The notes: generated by a model not told the origin, from the letters alone. Shown: positions 18,194-26,929, numbered from the stretch's first letter. The stretch is 64,000 nucleotides of DNA from Prevotella jejuni (GCF_900187995.1 NZ_FZNZ01000006.1:1-64000); one strand, 5' to 3'. Numbers and translations are program-made.

Positions 18194-20215
18194 ATGAAAA
18201 CAGAACGTTTTAAAAATCTCTTTTTAATGCTGTGCTTTGCACTCCTTCCAATGGCAATGATGGCAAAGCAGGAAGCTACGGTAAGTTCACCTTCGGGCAA
18301 TCTGACACTGACTGCAGGTGTTGACAATGCTGGACGACCTTATTATTCTTTGCGTCGTGGTGGGGAGGTAATCCTTCTCCCTTCAGCTTTGGGCATGAAA
18401 CTGAAAGATGGAAGTCTTGATAGTGACTTTCGTGTTGTGGCTTTTGCAAGAGCTACAAAGGACGAAACGTGGCGCCAGCCATGGGGAGAAGAAGTCGATG
18501 TGCGCAATCATTATAACGAACTTACTATGAAGTTGGCACAGAAGAAAGGGCTGCAGCGACAACTGAATATCGTCTTCCGTGTCTTTGACGATGGTATGGG
18601 CTTCCGTTATGTATTCCCTGAACAAAAGCAGTTGAAGGACTTTGTCATCACAGATGAGGCTACAGAATTCTGCTTTAAGGGCGATCCAGAGGCATGGACA
18701 TTGCCTTATGATGCTGGTTACTATGAGGGACTGTGGACAAAGGACCACTTAAGTAAGAAGGGAAAGGTATGCACTCCTGTTACTATCGAGGCGAAACCAG
18801 ACCTTTATATGATGCTTCATGAGGCAAATTTGACAGACTATTCTTCGCTGAATGTTAAGCCTGTAGAGACAAAAGATGGTAGCGTAAGATTGAAGGCTGA
18901 GTTAGTTCCATGGTCAAATGGCGACTTGGTGCGTGCAAAAGCTCCTTTCGTCAGTCCTTGGCGTATGTTGTCAGTGGAGAATAAGGTAGGTGGTTTGATT
19001 ACAAACCGTGTCATGTTGAACCTCAACGACCCTTGTAAGATTAAGGATACATCATGGATTACAACAGGAAAGTATGTTGGTGTATGGTGGTGTTACCACA
19101 TGCAGACAGCCACTTGGGCTCCGGGTCCTAAGCATGGTGCCACAACCGAGAATACAAAACGCTACATCGACTTTGCTGCACAGCATGGTTTCAAGGGCGT
19201 ATTGGTTGAAGGTTGGAACTATGGATGGGAAAACGACTGGGGTAAGGAAGGTGATAAATTCAACTTCACAAAGGCTTATCCTGATTATGACTTTGAGGGA
19301 TTGCAGAAGTATGCACTGTCAAAAGGTGTCTCACTCATCGCTCACAACGAGACAGGTGGTGCTGCAAAGAACTATGAGAACCAGTTGGAAGAAGCCTTCT
19401 CTCTCTATGAGAAGATGGGCATCAAGGCTGTTAAGACGGGTTATGTCAATAATCTAATGGACGATAAGGAGCACCAGCACTCTCAATATGGTGTGCGTCA
19501 CTATCGCAAGGTGATAGAGGCTGCAGCCCGCCACCACATTATGGTGGTTAATCATGAGCCTGCTATGCCAACCGGTTTACAGCGCACTTATCCAAACCTT
19601 ATCGCCAGTGAGGGTGTAAGAGGACAAGAGTGGAATGCTTGGGATGGCAATGGTGGCAACCCACCTTACCACCTCTGTGTGCTTCCCTTTACTCGTCAAT
19701 TAGCTGGACCGATAGACTTTACACCAGGTATCTTTAACCTTGAAGGTAGGGTTTATCCTAATACGCATCCGCACACAACACTTGCTAAGCAGTTAGCTGA
19801 GTATGTTGTTATTTATACTCCATGGCAGATGGCAGCCGACGAAATCGAAAACTACAAGGATCAGCCAGCCTTTGCTTTCATCGAGGCAATGCCTTCTAAC
19901 TGGCAAAAGACTGTGATTCCTATGGCGGAGATAGGTAAGTATATCGTTACTGCACGTAAGGATCGCGATAGTGAGAACTGGTTTGTTGGAGGTATGAGTG
20001 ACGAGAATGCACGTGATATCAAGTTGAAACTCGACTTCCTTTCACCGGGTACAAGCTACAAGGCTATCATCTATAAGGATGGTCCTGATGCTGAATACGA
20101 TAAGAATCCTTACTCTATGACGATCGAACAGCAGGTGGTTAATAGCGAAACTGTACTCAACTTGCACTTAGCTAAGAGTGGTGGTTTTGCTATCCAGTTG
20201 GTTTGTTTGAAGTAA
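18194..20215 (+). CDS. GH97 alpha-glucosidase, inverting type
   Basis: A 673-residue periplasmic enzyme of the SusB family that releases glucose from alpha-glucans. It has a signal peptide (1-24), an N-terminal beta-sandwich, a TIM barrel (about 290-560) and a C-terminal beta domain. The pair Glu455 (VVNHEP) and Glu479 (SEGVRGQEW) lie 24 residues apart, as the base and acid glutamates of SusB do. That points to the inverting branch that acts on alpha-glucosides rather than the retaining alpha-galactosidase branch. It follows the GH71/99-like gene by 20 bp and would complete breakdown of imported oligosaccharide. Confidence 0.92.
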   Translation: MKTERFKNLFLMLCFALLPMAMMAKQEATVSSPSGNLTLTAGVDNAGRPYYSLRRGGEVILLPSALGMKLKDGSLDSDFRVVAFARATKDETWRQPWGEEVDVRNHYNELTMKLAQKKGLQRQLNIVFRVFDDGMGFRYVFPEQKQLKDFVITDEATEFCFKGDPEAWTLPYDAGYYEGLWTKDHLSKKGKVCTPVTIEAKPDLYMMLHEANLTDYSSLNVKPVETKDGSVRLKAELVPWSNGDLVRAKAPFVSPWRMLSVENKVGGLITNRVMLNLNDPCKIKDTSWITTGKYVGVWWCYHMQTATWAPGPKHGATTENTKRYIDFAAQHGFKGVLVEGWNYGWENDWGKEGDKFNFTKAYPDYDFEGLQKYALSKGVSLIAHNETGGAAKNYENQLEEAFSLYEKMGIKAVKTGYVNNLMDDKEHQHSQYGVRHYRKVIEAAARHHIMVVNHEPAMPTGLQRTYPNLIASEGVRGQEWNAWDGNGGNPPYHLCVLPFTRQLAGPIDFTPGIFNLEGRVYPNTHPHTTLAKQLAEYVVIYTPWQMAADEIENYKDQPAFAFIEAMPSNWQKTVIPMAEIGKYIVTARKDRDSENWFVGGMSDENARDIKLKLDFLSPGTSYKAIIYKDGPDAEYDKNPYSMTIEQQVVNSETVLNLHLAKSGGFAIQLVCLK

Positions 20216-20228
20216 GAAAATACTTTCC

Positions 20229-20287
20229 AAGATGATTATCAAGCCTTGATGACAAGATTGTTTAGGCTTGGTAATCATCTTTTTTTG
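20229..20287 (+). terminator. Terminator of the GH97 operon
   Basis: 18-nt imperfect arms, AAGATGATTATCAAGCCT (20229-20246) and AGGCTTGGTAATCATCTT (20264-20281), followed by a T-run. Confidence 0.85.
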
Positions 20288-20401
20288 TACTATTGGACAA
20301 ATGCCTACCCTTATGAAGTGGGTCATTAACGCCTTACGATATCTCTTATCATGCCAATAATGATTCTTCATAACCCTTTTCTATTACTTTGTTGATATCC
20401 C

Positions 20402-20467
20402 GCACATATGGTGCGGATGGTTAGCACGGGTGGTGCGGGGCGTTAGCACCAATGGTGCGGAGGGTTA
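20402..20467. repeat. Family C 22-bp tandem array, three units, GC-rich
   Basis: Three back-to-back units starting at 20402, 20424 and 20446, each exactly 22 bp, with a dyad core like GCACCAATGGTGC followed by GG..GGTTA. It is GC-rich within AT-rich surroundings. Confidence 0.88.
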
Positions 20468-20585
20468 ATCAGGATGCAATATGTTGTTAGTATAGTTATT
20501 GTATAGCATAGAAAGAGTAGGAAAGAATCCTATTTTAAGTTGTTCTTTTTTACTTTCAAAACTTGTGTTATCAGATTTTTTTTGT

Positions 20586-20593
20586 TAGTTTTG
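20586..20593 (+). promoter_or_regulatory. -7 element before the beta-barrel receptor
   Basis: TAGTTTTG, 145 bp before the start at 20738. Confidence 0.4.
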
Positions 20594-20737
20594 CACTGTA
20601 TAATGCGCACATAGATTAGATAGTAAAACACTACTGGTTAGGTGATTGATAATGATTTTATTGATGTTGTTTGTTGTAATGGGAAACAACTTTGTATTAC
20701 ATCTATATCATCTTTGCAGCCGTAAAAACATAGAAAC

Positions 20738-23215
20738 ATGAAAATTAATAAGTTAATCTTTACTTTAGGTATGATGACTATTGCCATAACTGCACATAGT
20801 CAGACCTCAACGATATCGGGTGTATTACTCGATTCTTTGACCCACGAGGGCGAACCATACGCCACTATCAGAGTCTACAAAGGTAAGAAAAGCGAGACAC
20901 CGGTGGCTATGTCGGTGACAGCAGAGGACGGAAAGTTCTCTCAAAAGGTAACAGGACAGGGCAGCTATATTGTTTCCTTTATTTCAATGGGTCGTAAAGA
21001 GATTGTGCGTAGGGTACAACTCACGGAAGCTGGAGGTATTATCGACCTCGGAAACCTCCTTGTACAAGACGATACAAAGCAGTTGAAGGGTGTCGAGGTT
21101 GTAGCACAGAAGCCGCTTGTAAAGATGGAAACCGACAAGATGACCTATGATGTTCAGAGCGACAATGATGTCAAGACGAACACCGTACTTGATATGTTGC
21201 GTAAGGTTCCGATGGTAACAGTAGACGGACAGGACAACATCACCGTCAATGGACAAGGTTCCTTCAAGGTCTATGTGGACGGAAAACCTAACGTAATGTT
21301 CTCTTCTAATCCCTCACAGATATTCAAGGCGATGCCTGCTTCGGCTGTGAAGTCAATCGAGGTAGTCACAAACCCTGGTGCAAAATATGATGCAGAGGGT
21401 GTCGGTGGTGTGCTGAATATCGTTATGAATAATGCTGACGGAAAGGCTAAAACGAAGTTGAACGGATACAACGGTAGTATTGCTGCCACCATAAGCAACA
21501 AGGGATATCGTGGTTCAACCTTCTTGAGTGGACAGCAAGGAAAGCTCACTTACAGTGCTAACCTGATGGTTTCAAAGGGTAAGGCAGACGGAACAGAAAC
21601 AGAGATGCGCCGTACTTCATCTGATGGGTCACGTATGGACTATTGGCAGAGGGGTAATACGAATTTTAACTTTACGATGAGTAATGTTAGCTTAGGCTAT
21701 GAACTCGACTCTATGAGTAATATTGGTGCTACCTTCGGGTTGACTGGTAACACGATAAAAAACGATGGTCACCCTACGACAACCTTCTCTGGTGGAAGCT
21801 ACGGAACTGGTTTCACGTATGGCAATCAGATGATGATGGAGAATAAGAGTACGTCGTTTAACGGAAGTGTTGACTATCAGCGCTTCTTCAATAAGGAACA
21901 TACAAGTAGCTTGACATTGAGTTACCTCTTCACTACTTCCCCTGCTGAGAGTAATAACCGACGCACTTATGACGCGCTTCCAGCAGGTGTTACGATTCCT
22001 TTATCCGACCTTTATTCAACAGCAAAGACACGTGGAACGGAGCATACTGTGCAGGTTGACTTTACGACTCCATTAGGAAAAGGACAGACATTGAGTACTG
22101 GTTTGAAGTTTATCTCTCATCGCAACTCGTCTGATTCTAAGTTCTATGACATCACAGGAGGCACTGAAGTCTATAATGCAGCTAACAGTGTGAACTACAA
22201 GAATACACAGAGTATCTTGGCTGAGTATGCTGAGTATAGTGCAACGATGGGTAAGTTGGGTGCAAAGGCAGGCTTACGTTATGAACATACGTGGGAGAAG
22301 GTGAACTTTATTGTTGGTTCTGGTGCCGACTTTAAGAAGAATTATGGAAGTCTTGTTCCCTCTGCCAGCCTCAGTTATAATATCTCTGGAGGAGTTAATT
22401 TAGGCTTGAATTATAACATGCGCATCAGCCGTCCGGGTATTAGTTACCTCAACCCATACATCGATCGGTCTAATCCTACGGTCTTGAGTTATGGTAATCC
22501 GAACCTATCGGTTGAGAAGAGCCACAACGTTAGCTTAGTATTCAATTACTTCACACCAAAGTTTATGATGAATATGACGCTTGGTGAGGCTTTTGCCAAC
22601 AACCAGATTGAGCAATATTCATTTATGAATGGAACAGTGCTGAATACAACTTATGGTAATATCGTGCGTAGTCGTTGGACCAACTTCAGTATGTTTATGA
22701 ACTATGCAGTCACCCCTAAGACACGTATCATGCTCAATGGAGGAGTTGACTATGGAGATATTCGTTCAGAGCAGTTGGGCGAACACAACTTTGGATGGCA
22801 AGCAAGCGCATTCTTGGGCGTACAGCAAACCTTCCCATGGAAGCTGAATTGGAGTATATTTATGGGTGGACTGACAAAGAAACGTTCATTGCAGGGATAT
22901 AGTGGGGGCTTTAATATGTTCACGTCAACCCTTTCAAAGAGTTTTATCAAGGACAAACTCAATCTTAGTTTGATGTATTTCGTACCGCTGACAGGAAAGA
23001 TGCACATCAAACAATACAGCCATGGTGCTAATTTCGAGAACCACATGAATATCACGATACCAGCGCAACACGTGGCATTAACCATCACTTGGAACTTTGG
23101 AAACACTAAAAAGCAGTTCCAAACACATGAGAGTAAGATTTCAAATGACTTCCAAGAGAAGAAGAATGACCAACAAATGAATGGTGTTGGAATGGGTGCT
23201 GGCACTGGTATGTAG
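20738..23215 (+). CDS. TonB-dependent-receptor-like outer-membrane beta-barrel protein
   Basis: 825 residues with a signal peptide (1-21), a carboxypeptidase-like beta domain (about 24-110), a plug (about 125-225; DMLRKVPMVTVDGQDNITVNG, VTNPGAKYDAEGVGGVLNIVMN in part) and a large C-terminal barrel. This is the outer-membrane receptor-like type of Bacteroidota that has no SusD partner. Its ligand is unknown. The C-terminus ends in a Gly/Met-rich tail (about 12 residues) after the last strand, which is unusual because these proteins normally end in an aromatic residue. It has its own promoter region, so membership in the upstream PUL is doubtful. Confidence 0.88.
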   Translation: MKINKLIFTLGMMTIAITAHSQTSTISGVLLDSLTHEGEPYATIRVYKGKKSETPVAMSVTAEDGKFSQKVTGQGSYIVSFISMGRKEIVRRVQLTEAGGIIDLGNLLVQDDTKQLKGVEVVAQKPLVKMETDKMTYDVQSDNDVKTNTVLDMLRKVPMVTVDGQDNITVNGQGSFKVYVDGKPNVMFSSNPSQIFKAMPASAVKSIEVVTNPGAKYDAEGVGGVLNIVMNNADGKAKTKLNGYNGSIAATISNKGYRGSTFLSGQQGKLTYSANLMVSKGKADGTETEMRRTSSDGSRMDYWQRGNTNFNFTMSNVSLGYELDSMSNIGATFGLTGNTIKNDGHPTTTFSGGSYGTGFTYGNQMMMENKSTSFNGSVDYQRFFNKEHTSSLTLSYLFTTSPAESNNRRTYDALPAGVTIPLSDLYSTAKTRGTEHTVQVDFTTPLGKGQTLSTGLKFISHRNSSDSKFYDITGGTEVYNAANSVNYKNTQSILAEYAEYSATMGKLGAKAGLRYEHTWEKVNFIVGSGADFKKNYGSLVPSASLSYNISGGVNLGLNYNMRISRPGISYLNPYIDRSNPTVLSYGNPNLSVEKSHNVSLVFNYFTPKFMMNMTLGEAFANNQIEQYSFMNGTVLNTTYGNIVRSRWTNFSMFMNYAVTPKTRIMLNGGVDYGDIRSEQLGEHNFGWQASAFLGVQQTFPWKLNWSIFMGGLTKKRSLQGYSGGFNMFTSTLSKSFIKDKLNLSLMYFVPLTGKMHIKQYSHGANFENHMNITIPAQHVALTITWNFGNTKKQFQTHESKISNDFQEKKNDQQMNGVGMGAGTGM

Positions 23216-23225
23216 TCCTATTTCC

Positions 23226-23316
23226 GAATTATTTTCATGAAAATAAATATTTCTTATCATGAAGAAAAATATTTCTTGTCGTGAAAATAATTATTTTCGT
23301 TCATGAAAAGAATTCG
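23226..23316. repeat. Family A 22-bp array, four units
   Basis: Cores at 23236, 23258, 23280 and 23302. Mirror-image ends CGAATTATTTTCATGA and TCATGAAAAGAATTCG. Confidence 0.92.
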
Positions 23317-23398
23317 TAGTTGTGGTCTTTCTGTAGGATAAACATCCGTAGAATGTTGTTTTCCCACATGTTTATCCTACGTAAAAAGAGCATAAAAA

Positions 23399-23435
23399 AG
23401 AAGCGATATCAAGGTGTTTTTGATATCGCTTTTTC
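23399..23435 (+). terminator. Terminator of the beta-barrel receptor gene
   Basis: Perfect 12-bp stem AAGCGATATCAA / TTGATATCGCTT (23401-23412, 23420-23431) followed by TTT. Confidence 0.85.
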
Positions 23436-23481
23436 CTTTCCTTGTGTCTTATAAATAGTTGTAAATAAGTATGTTGGTTGT

Positions 23482-23528
23482 CACACAAGTTTGTGTCACA
23501 CAAGTTTGTGTGACACAAACTTGTGTGA
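23482..23528. promoter_or_regulatory. 33-bp palindrome with extra half-unit, operator-like
   Basis: TCACACAAGTTTGTGT (23496-23511), a single G, then ACACAAACTTGTGTGA (23513-23528): perfect 16-bp arms around one base. A further CACACAAGTTTGTGT copy precedes it at 23482-23496. The right arm covers the predicted -33 TTG at 23521-23523, so a bound protein would block the promoter of the ATPase gene. Confidence 0.8.
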
Positions 23529-23551
23529 TTGCTATTTTATTACTATATTTG
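23521..23551 (+). promoter_or_regulatory. Promoter of the AAA ATPase gene
   Basis: TTG at 23521-23523, 20-bp spacer, TATATTTG at 23544-23551, 32 bp before the chosen start 23584. Confidence 0.65.
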
Positions 23552-23583
23552 CAGTTGTAAGACAAGCTAAAACTGTAATCGTT

Positions 23584-24717
23584 ATGTGCAAGAAATTTGT
23601 TTATGGAGTAGCTGTTTCCGATTATAACTTCATAGGAAGAGAAGTGGAAACAAAGCGATTGATGAATAATTTCAGAGGTGGTATCAATACCATTCTGATG
23701 TCTCCTCGTCGACTGGGAAAGACTTCCTTGGTGATGCGTGTGTGTGAAAAGCTGAAGTCAGAAGCTATTATAACGATTTATTTAGACATCTTTGGATGTA
23801 AGAGCGAGTATGACTTTTACAACCGTTTGGCATCAGAAATACTGAAGCAGACGGCATCAAAGCAGAGTATGTGGCTCGAGGAGGCAAAGGAGTTCTTGTA
23901 TAGACTAACGCCAAAGATATCATTTAGTCCCGAACCGAACAGTGATTTTGCTATTTCTTTGGGTATAACTCCGAAGACACATACGCCAGAAGAAGTGCTT
24001 GAGATGGCTGAAAAGATTGCTATAAAGAAAGGAAAGCAGATTGTTGTCTGTATTGATGAGTTTCAACAGATAGGTGAGATGACCGATAGCAAGCATGTAC
24101 AGGCACGATTAAGGAGCGTATGGCAACATCAGAAGCACGTATCTTACTGTCTTTTCGGTAGTAAGCATCACTTAATGAGTAGCATCTTTCTACACCGCAG
24201 TATGCCTTTCTATCAATTTGGTGACTTGATAGTACTCGACAAGATACCATCGGCTGAGTGGGTGGAGTATATTGTCAGTCATTTTGCAGATGGTAAGAGG
24301 ACTATCAGTTCAGCCCTTGCGGAGGAGATATGCAGCTTCACCGACAACTATTCAGCCTATGTTCAGCAGTTATCTTGGCTCGTTTATACACAGAAGGAAG
24401 AAGGAGAGACAGTGGATGAGAGCGATATCAAACAGGCAACAGACGACCTCTTAGCGACAAATGAGGTACTCTTTATGCAGATGGTTGAACCCCTCTCGGA
24501 GTATCAACTTAACTTTCTGCGTGCCTTATGCTCTGGTGTAACGAAAGACTTTGGACTTGCAAAGATACGAGAGAAATATCAGTTGGGTAGTTACTCGAAT
24601 ATCAACCGATTGCAGAAAGCACTCCTTGAGCGTGATTTGATAGAAAAGCGTGGGACGGAGTTGGCTATTACTGACCCTGTTTTTGCCAAGTGGTTTCAAC
24701 GGAAAATGATGTTTTAA
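23584..24717 (+). CDS. AAA ATPase (archaeal-type ATPase family)
   Basis: 377 residues. Walker A is in MSPRRLGKTSLV, Walker B in IVVCIDEFQQI and a sensor-like region in SYCLFGSKHH; the C-terminal third is a winged-helix-like domain (YSNINRLQKALLERDLIEKRG). This is the ATPase type of Bacteroidota often present in several copies per genome and of unknown role. I start at 23584 (MCKKFVYGVAVSDYNFIGRE): the longer frame from 23491 would begin inside the palindrome, upstream of the promoter. The convergent neighbour is separated by a strong bidirectional terminator. The unusual palindrome at its promoter suggests tight control. Confidence 0.8.
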   Translation: MCKKFVYGVAVSDYNFIGREVETKRLMNNFRGGINTILMSPRRLGKTSLVMRVCEKLKSEAIITIYLDIFGCKSEYDFYNRLASEILKQTASKQSMWLEEAKEFLYRLTPKISFSPEPNSDFAISLGITPKTHTPEEVLEMAEKIAIKKGKQIVVCIDEFQQIGEMTDSKHVQARLRSVWQHQKHVSYCLFGSKHHLMSSIFLHRSMPFYQFGDLIVLDKIPSAEWVEYIVSHFADGKRTISSALAEEICSFTDNYSAYVQQLSWLVYTQKEEGETVDESDIKQATDDLLATNEVLFMQMVEPLSEYQLNFLRALCSGVTKDFGLAKIREKYQLGSYSNINRLQKALLERDLIEKRGTELAITDPVFAKWFQRKMMF

Positions 24718-24739
24718 GAATCAGAAAAGGCATAAAATA

Positions 24740-24814
24740 AAAGGCGTCAAGTCAATAGTTTTTATCGTATTACATACTTTTCTTATACGAAGAAACTATT
24801 GACTTGACGCCTTT
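24740..24814. terminator. Bidirectional terminator between convergent genes
   Basis: Perfect 22-bp arms, 24740-24761 and 24793-24814 (AAAGGCGTCAAGTCAATAG... and its complement), 31-nt loop, with A- and T-rich flanks on both sides. Confidence 0.9.
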
Positions 24815-24857
24815 AATCGACTTTATTATAGTCTTATTTCTTATCCATAGTGTAGCA

Positions 24858-25826
24858 TTATTCTGTTATCATTTTACGTGATATGCGTAGGAGGATGGCG
24901 AAGAGGATAACTGCAGTGATGAAACCAGCGATGGCATCAATGAGATAATGCGCTTGAATATAAACAGTGGCACAGCAAAGCAGAAGATAGAAAGGTGCAA
25001 GGATCGCTAAAAGTTTATAGTTGCGGTCGTGCCAAAGGAGCAACATACAGATGGTGCTGACACCAACGTGTGAGCTTGGGAAGGCTGCAGTAGGACGCTC
25101 ACCAGCTGCCTTAGCATCCTCAACGAGGTGATAGAAGATGCCATCAGTATATCCGGGACTTGGTAAACACTCCTGATGATGGTTGAAGTAGTCGTGAACA
25201 TTAGGGAAGATACCCGCTGTCACGTTCTGTAAACCTATCGCCTTATAGTAGAAGGTAGGACCCGTTACAGGCACGAAGATGAAGATGACGTAATAAATAA
25301 AGAAGGAAGAGAGGATGATAAAGGTAGCTCTGTTAAACTCCTTATAGTACCAGCCGAAGTAATAAACAGCCGTTGCGGCTATCATTGGATAGTAGGCAGC
25401 ATAGCCCATGTCGAACAACTCGCTAAAGATAGGACCCGGCAAAGCCTTTGAGAAGAGCAGAGCTGGCTGACAACCAAAGAGGTCTTGCTCCCATTGCGCA
25501 AAGAGATGGTCGAGGTTGGGCAGGTGTCTATTGATTTCAAAGGTGTCAGGATACCACCAAGCAAGTAGTCCTAACTGTACGCCAACACGTAGGAAACGAG
25601 TCGCCCTACAGGGAGCTAAGCGATAAACCACCCACATAGCAGCTGTCAAAGCGACGATGCGTAGACGCCCGAAGATCATTGCCTGCGGGTTGTTTATGGT
25701 GGTGTACATAAAGAATATGACGATGAGTGTCAACACCAAGTAAGCCATTACCACCCATTCGTATGCCATAAGACCCTTTACGGGCTTCTTTTCTAATTTA
25801 AATAAGTCTATGATAAATTGTTTCAT
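24858..25826 (-). CDS. PAP2-superfamily membrane phosphatase/phosphotransferase
   Basis: 322 residues with about six hydrophobic segments. The PAP2 motifs are AAFPSSHVGVST (about 243-254) and AHYLIDAIAGF (about 291-301), which carry the two catalytic histidines. This branch (PAP2_3, related to inositol-phosphotransferases of the Aur1/Ipt1 type) acts on phospholipid or sphingolipid head groups at the membrane. Bacteroidota make sphingolipids, so a phosphoinositol- or phospholipid-transferase role is possible but not shown. It lies 81 bp downstream of the epimerase gene on the same strand, across a 9-bp repeat tract. Confidence 0.75.
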   Translation of the reverse strand: MKQFIIDLFKLEKKPVKGLMAYEWVVMAYLVLTLIVIFFMYTTINNPQAMIFGRLRIVALTAAMWVVYRLAPCRATRFLRVGVQLGLLAWWYPDTFEINRHLPNLDHLFAQWEQDLFGCQPALLFSKALPGPIFSELFDMGYAAYYPMIAATAVYYFGWYYKEFNRATFIILSSFFIYYVIFIFVPVTGPTFYYKAIGLQNVTAGIFPNVHDYFNHHQECLPSPGYTDGIFYHLVEDAKAAGERPTAAFPSSHVGVSTICMLLLWHDRNYKLLAILAPFYLLLCCATVYIQAHYLIDAIAGFITAVILFAILLRISRKMITE

Positions 25827-25838
25827 TGTTTGTTGTTA

Positions 25839-25892
25839 TTGGGCTTATTAGGCCTATTAGCCTTATTAGCCTAATTGGGCCAATAAGGCTAA
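25839..25892. repeat. 9-bp minisatellite, six units
   Basis: Consecutive 9-mers TTGGGCTTA, TTAGGCCTA, TTAGCCTTA, TTAGCCTAA, TTGGGCCAA and TAAGGCTAA. It is self-complementary overall and lies between the epimerase and PAP2 genes. Confidence 0.85.
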
Positions 25893-25907
25893 TAATAATT
25901 AGCTATC

Positions 25908-26897
25908 CTATAGCCAGCCTTCTTTTTTATACCATTCAATAGTCTCTTTCACACCTCGTTTGAGGTCATATTCAGGCTTATAGCCTAACTCTTCAATCGC
26001 AGGGCGGATGTTACAACGCCAGTTACGCTGCTTTAGAATCTGGTATTTGTCGTTGTTTAAAGCCGAAATCTTACCTGTCGCATGTCCGATAAGGTCGCCA
26101 AAGAATGTGACAACACGTAATACCCATATCGGAGCTGTGATGCGAATCCACCAAGGACGACCTAACTCCTCGTGGATAAGGTCGCTGAAAGTAGTACTCT
26201 GGTAGACCTTTCCATCGCTTAGGAAGTAGGCACTGCCTATCTTTCCGTGGTCAAGTGCAAGAAAGGTAGCCTGCACCACGTCCTTAACATATACGAAGGT
26301 GATATCCTGCTGCTTATAACCAACAGCAAAGTCGCTATGCCCCTTGATGCTCTTTGCCATTAGGAAGTAATCCTTCTCACGTGGTCCATACACGCCAGTT
26401 GGGCGCAAGATGATATAAGGGAAGGACGAAGGCAACAGCTGTTCAGCCTCTAACTTACTCTTACCGTAAGCCGTGTTAGGCTGTGGAGTGTCTGTTGGCT
26501 CAATCTCCTTATAAGGTTGTTGCTCTCTGATAGCACCGAAGATGCTAAGGCTTGAGAGGAAAACGAAACGCTCCAAGGGCTGATTAAGTTCCTGCAGCGC
26601 CTGTACGAAGTTGCGCGTACCATCACGATTGACGCGGAAGAAATCCTCCTTATTCAGGCATTTTGTTACACCAGCGGCATGAACAACATAGTCGAACTGA
26701 TGTCCAGAGAGCTGTTCTTTTAGTTTATCGACAGATGAGAAGTCTAATTCTATGAAATGAATCCGCTCATCCTGGAGGTATTCTCGTGAGGAAGTACGGC
26801 GTACTACCGCCCAAGTTTCCATACCCCTGCGCAGTGCTTCCTCCACGATAAAGGAGCCAATGAAGCCCGATGCGCCTGTTATAAGTATCTTTTTCAT
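25908..26897 (-). CDS. NAD(P)-dependent sugar epimerase/dehydratase family protein (SDR)
   Basis: A 329-residue extended short-chain dehydrogenase. The Rossmann motif GASGFIG is at about 8-14, and the YxxxK active-site pair is in TAYGKSKLEAE. It probably modifies a nucleotide sugar or a polyprenol- or lipid-linked substrate; the substrate cannot be read from the sequence. The start at 26897 (MKKILITGASG) is preferred over 27008 because the extra 37 residues contain no fold and a -7 element lies at 26922-26929. PAP2 follows on the same strand, so the pair may form an operon for lipid head-group chemistry. Confidence 0.85.
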   Translation of the reverse strand: MKKILITGASGFIGSFIVEEALRRGMETWAVVRRTSSREYLQDERIHFIELDFSSVDKLKEQLSGHQFDYVVHAAGVTKCLNKEDFFRVNRDGTRNFVQALQELNQPLERFVFLSSLSIFGAIREQQPYKEIEPTDTPQPNTAYGKSKLEAEQLLPSSFPYIILRPTGVYGPREKDYFLMAKSIKGHSDFAVGYKQQDITFVYVKDVVQATFLALDHGKIGSAYFLSDGKVYQSTTFSDLIHEELGRPWWIRITAPIWVLRVVTFFGDLIGHATGKISALNNDKYQILKQRNWRCNIRPAIEELGYKPEYDLKRGVKETIEWYKKEGWL

Positions 26898-26921
26898 TAA
26901 AAATTTCGTTGCAAACGTTTG

Positions 26922-26929
26922 CAAAGATA
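26922..26929 (-). promoter_or_regulatory. -7 element of the epimerase gene
   Basis: TATCTTTG on the minus strand, 25 bp before the start at 26897. Confidence 0.55.

Larger units (their letters stand above)
20216..20737. other. Intergenic region before the beta-barrel receptor
   Basis: No gene. It holds a terminator (20229-20287), family C 22-bp array (20402-20467) and a -7 element (20586). Confidence 0.7.
23216..23583. other. Intergenic region with array, two hairpins and operator-like palindrome
   Basis: It holds family A array (23226-23316), a hairpin with arms GTAGGATAAACAT (23333-23345) and ATGTTTATCCTAC (23368-23380), a terminator (23399-23435), the 33-bp palindrome (23496-23528) and a promoter (23521-23551). 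No gene. Confidence 0.75.
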
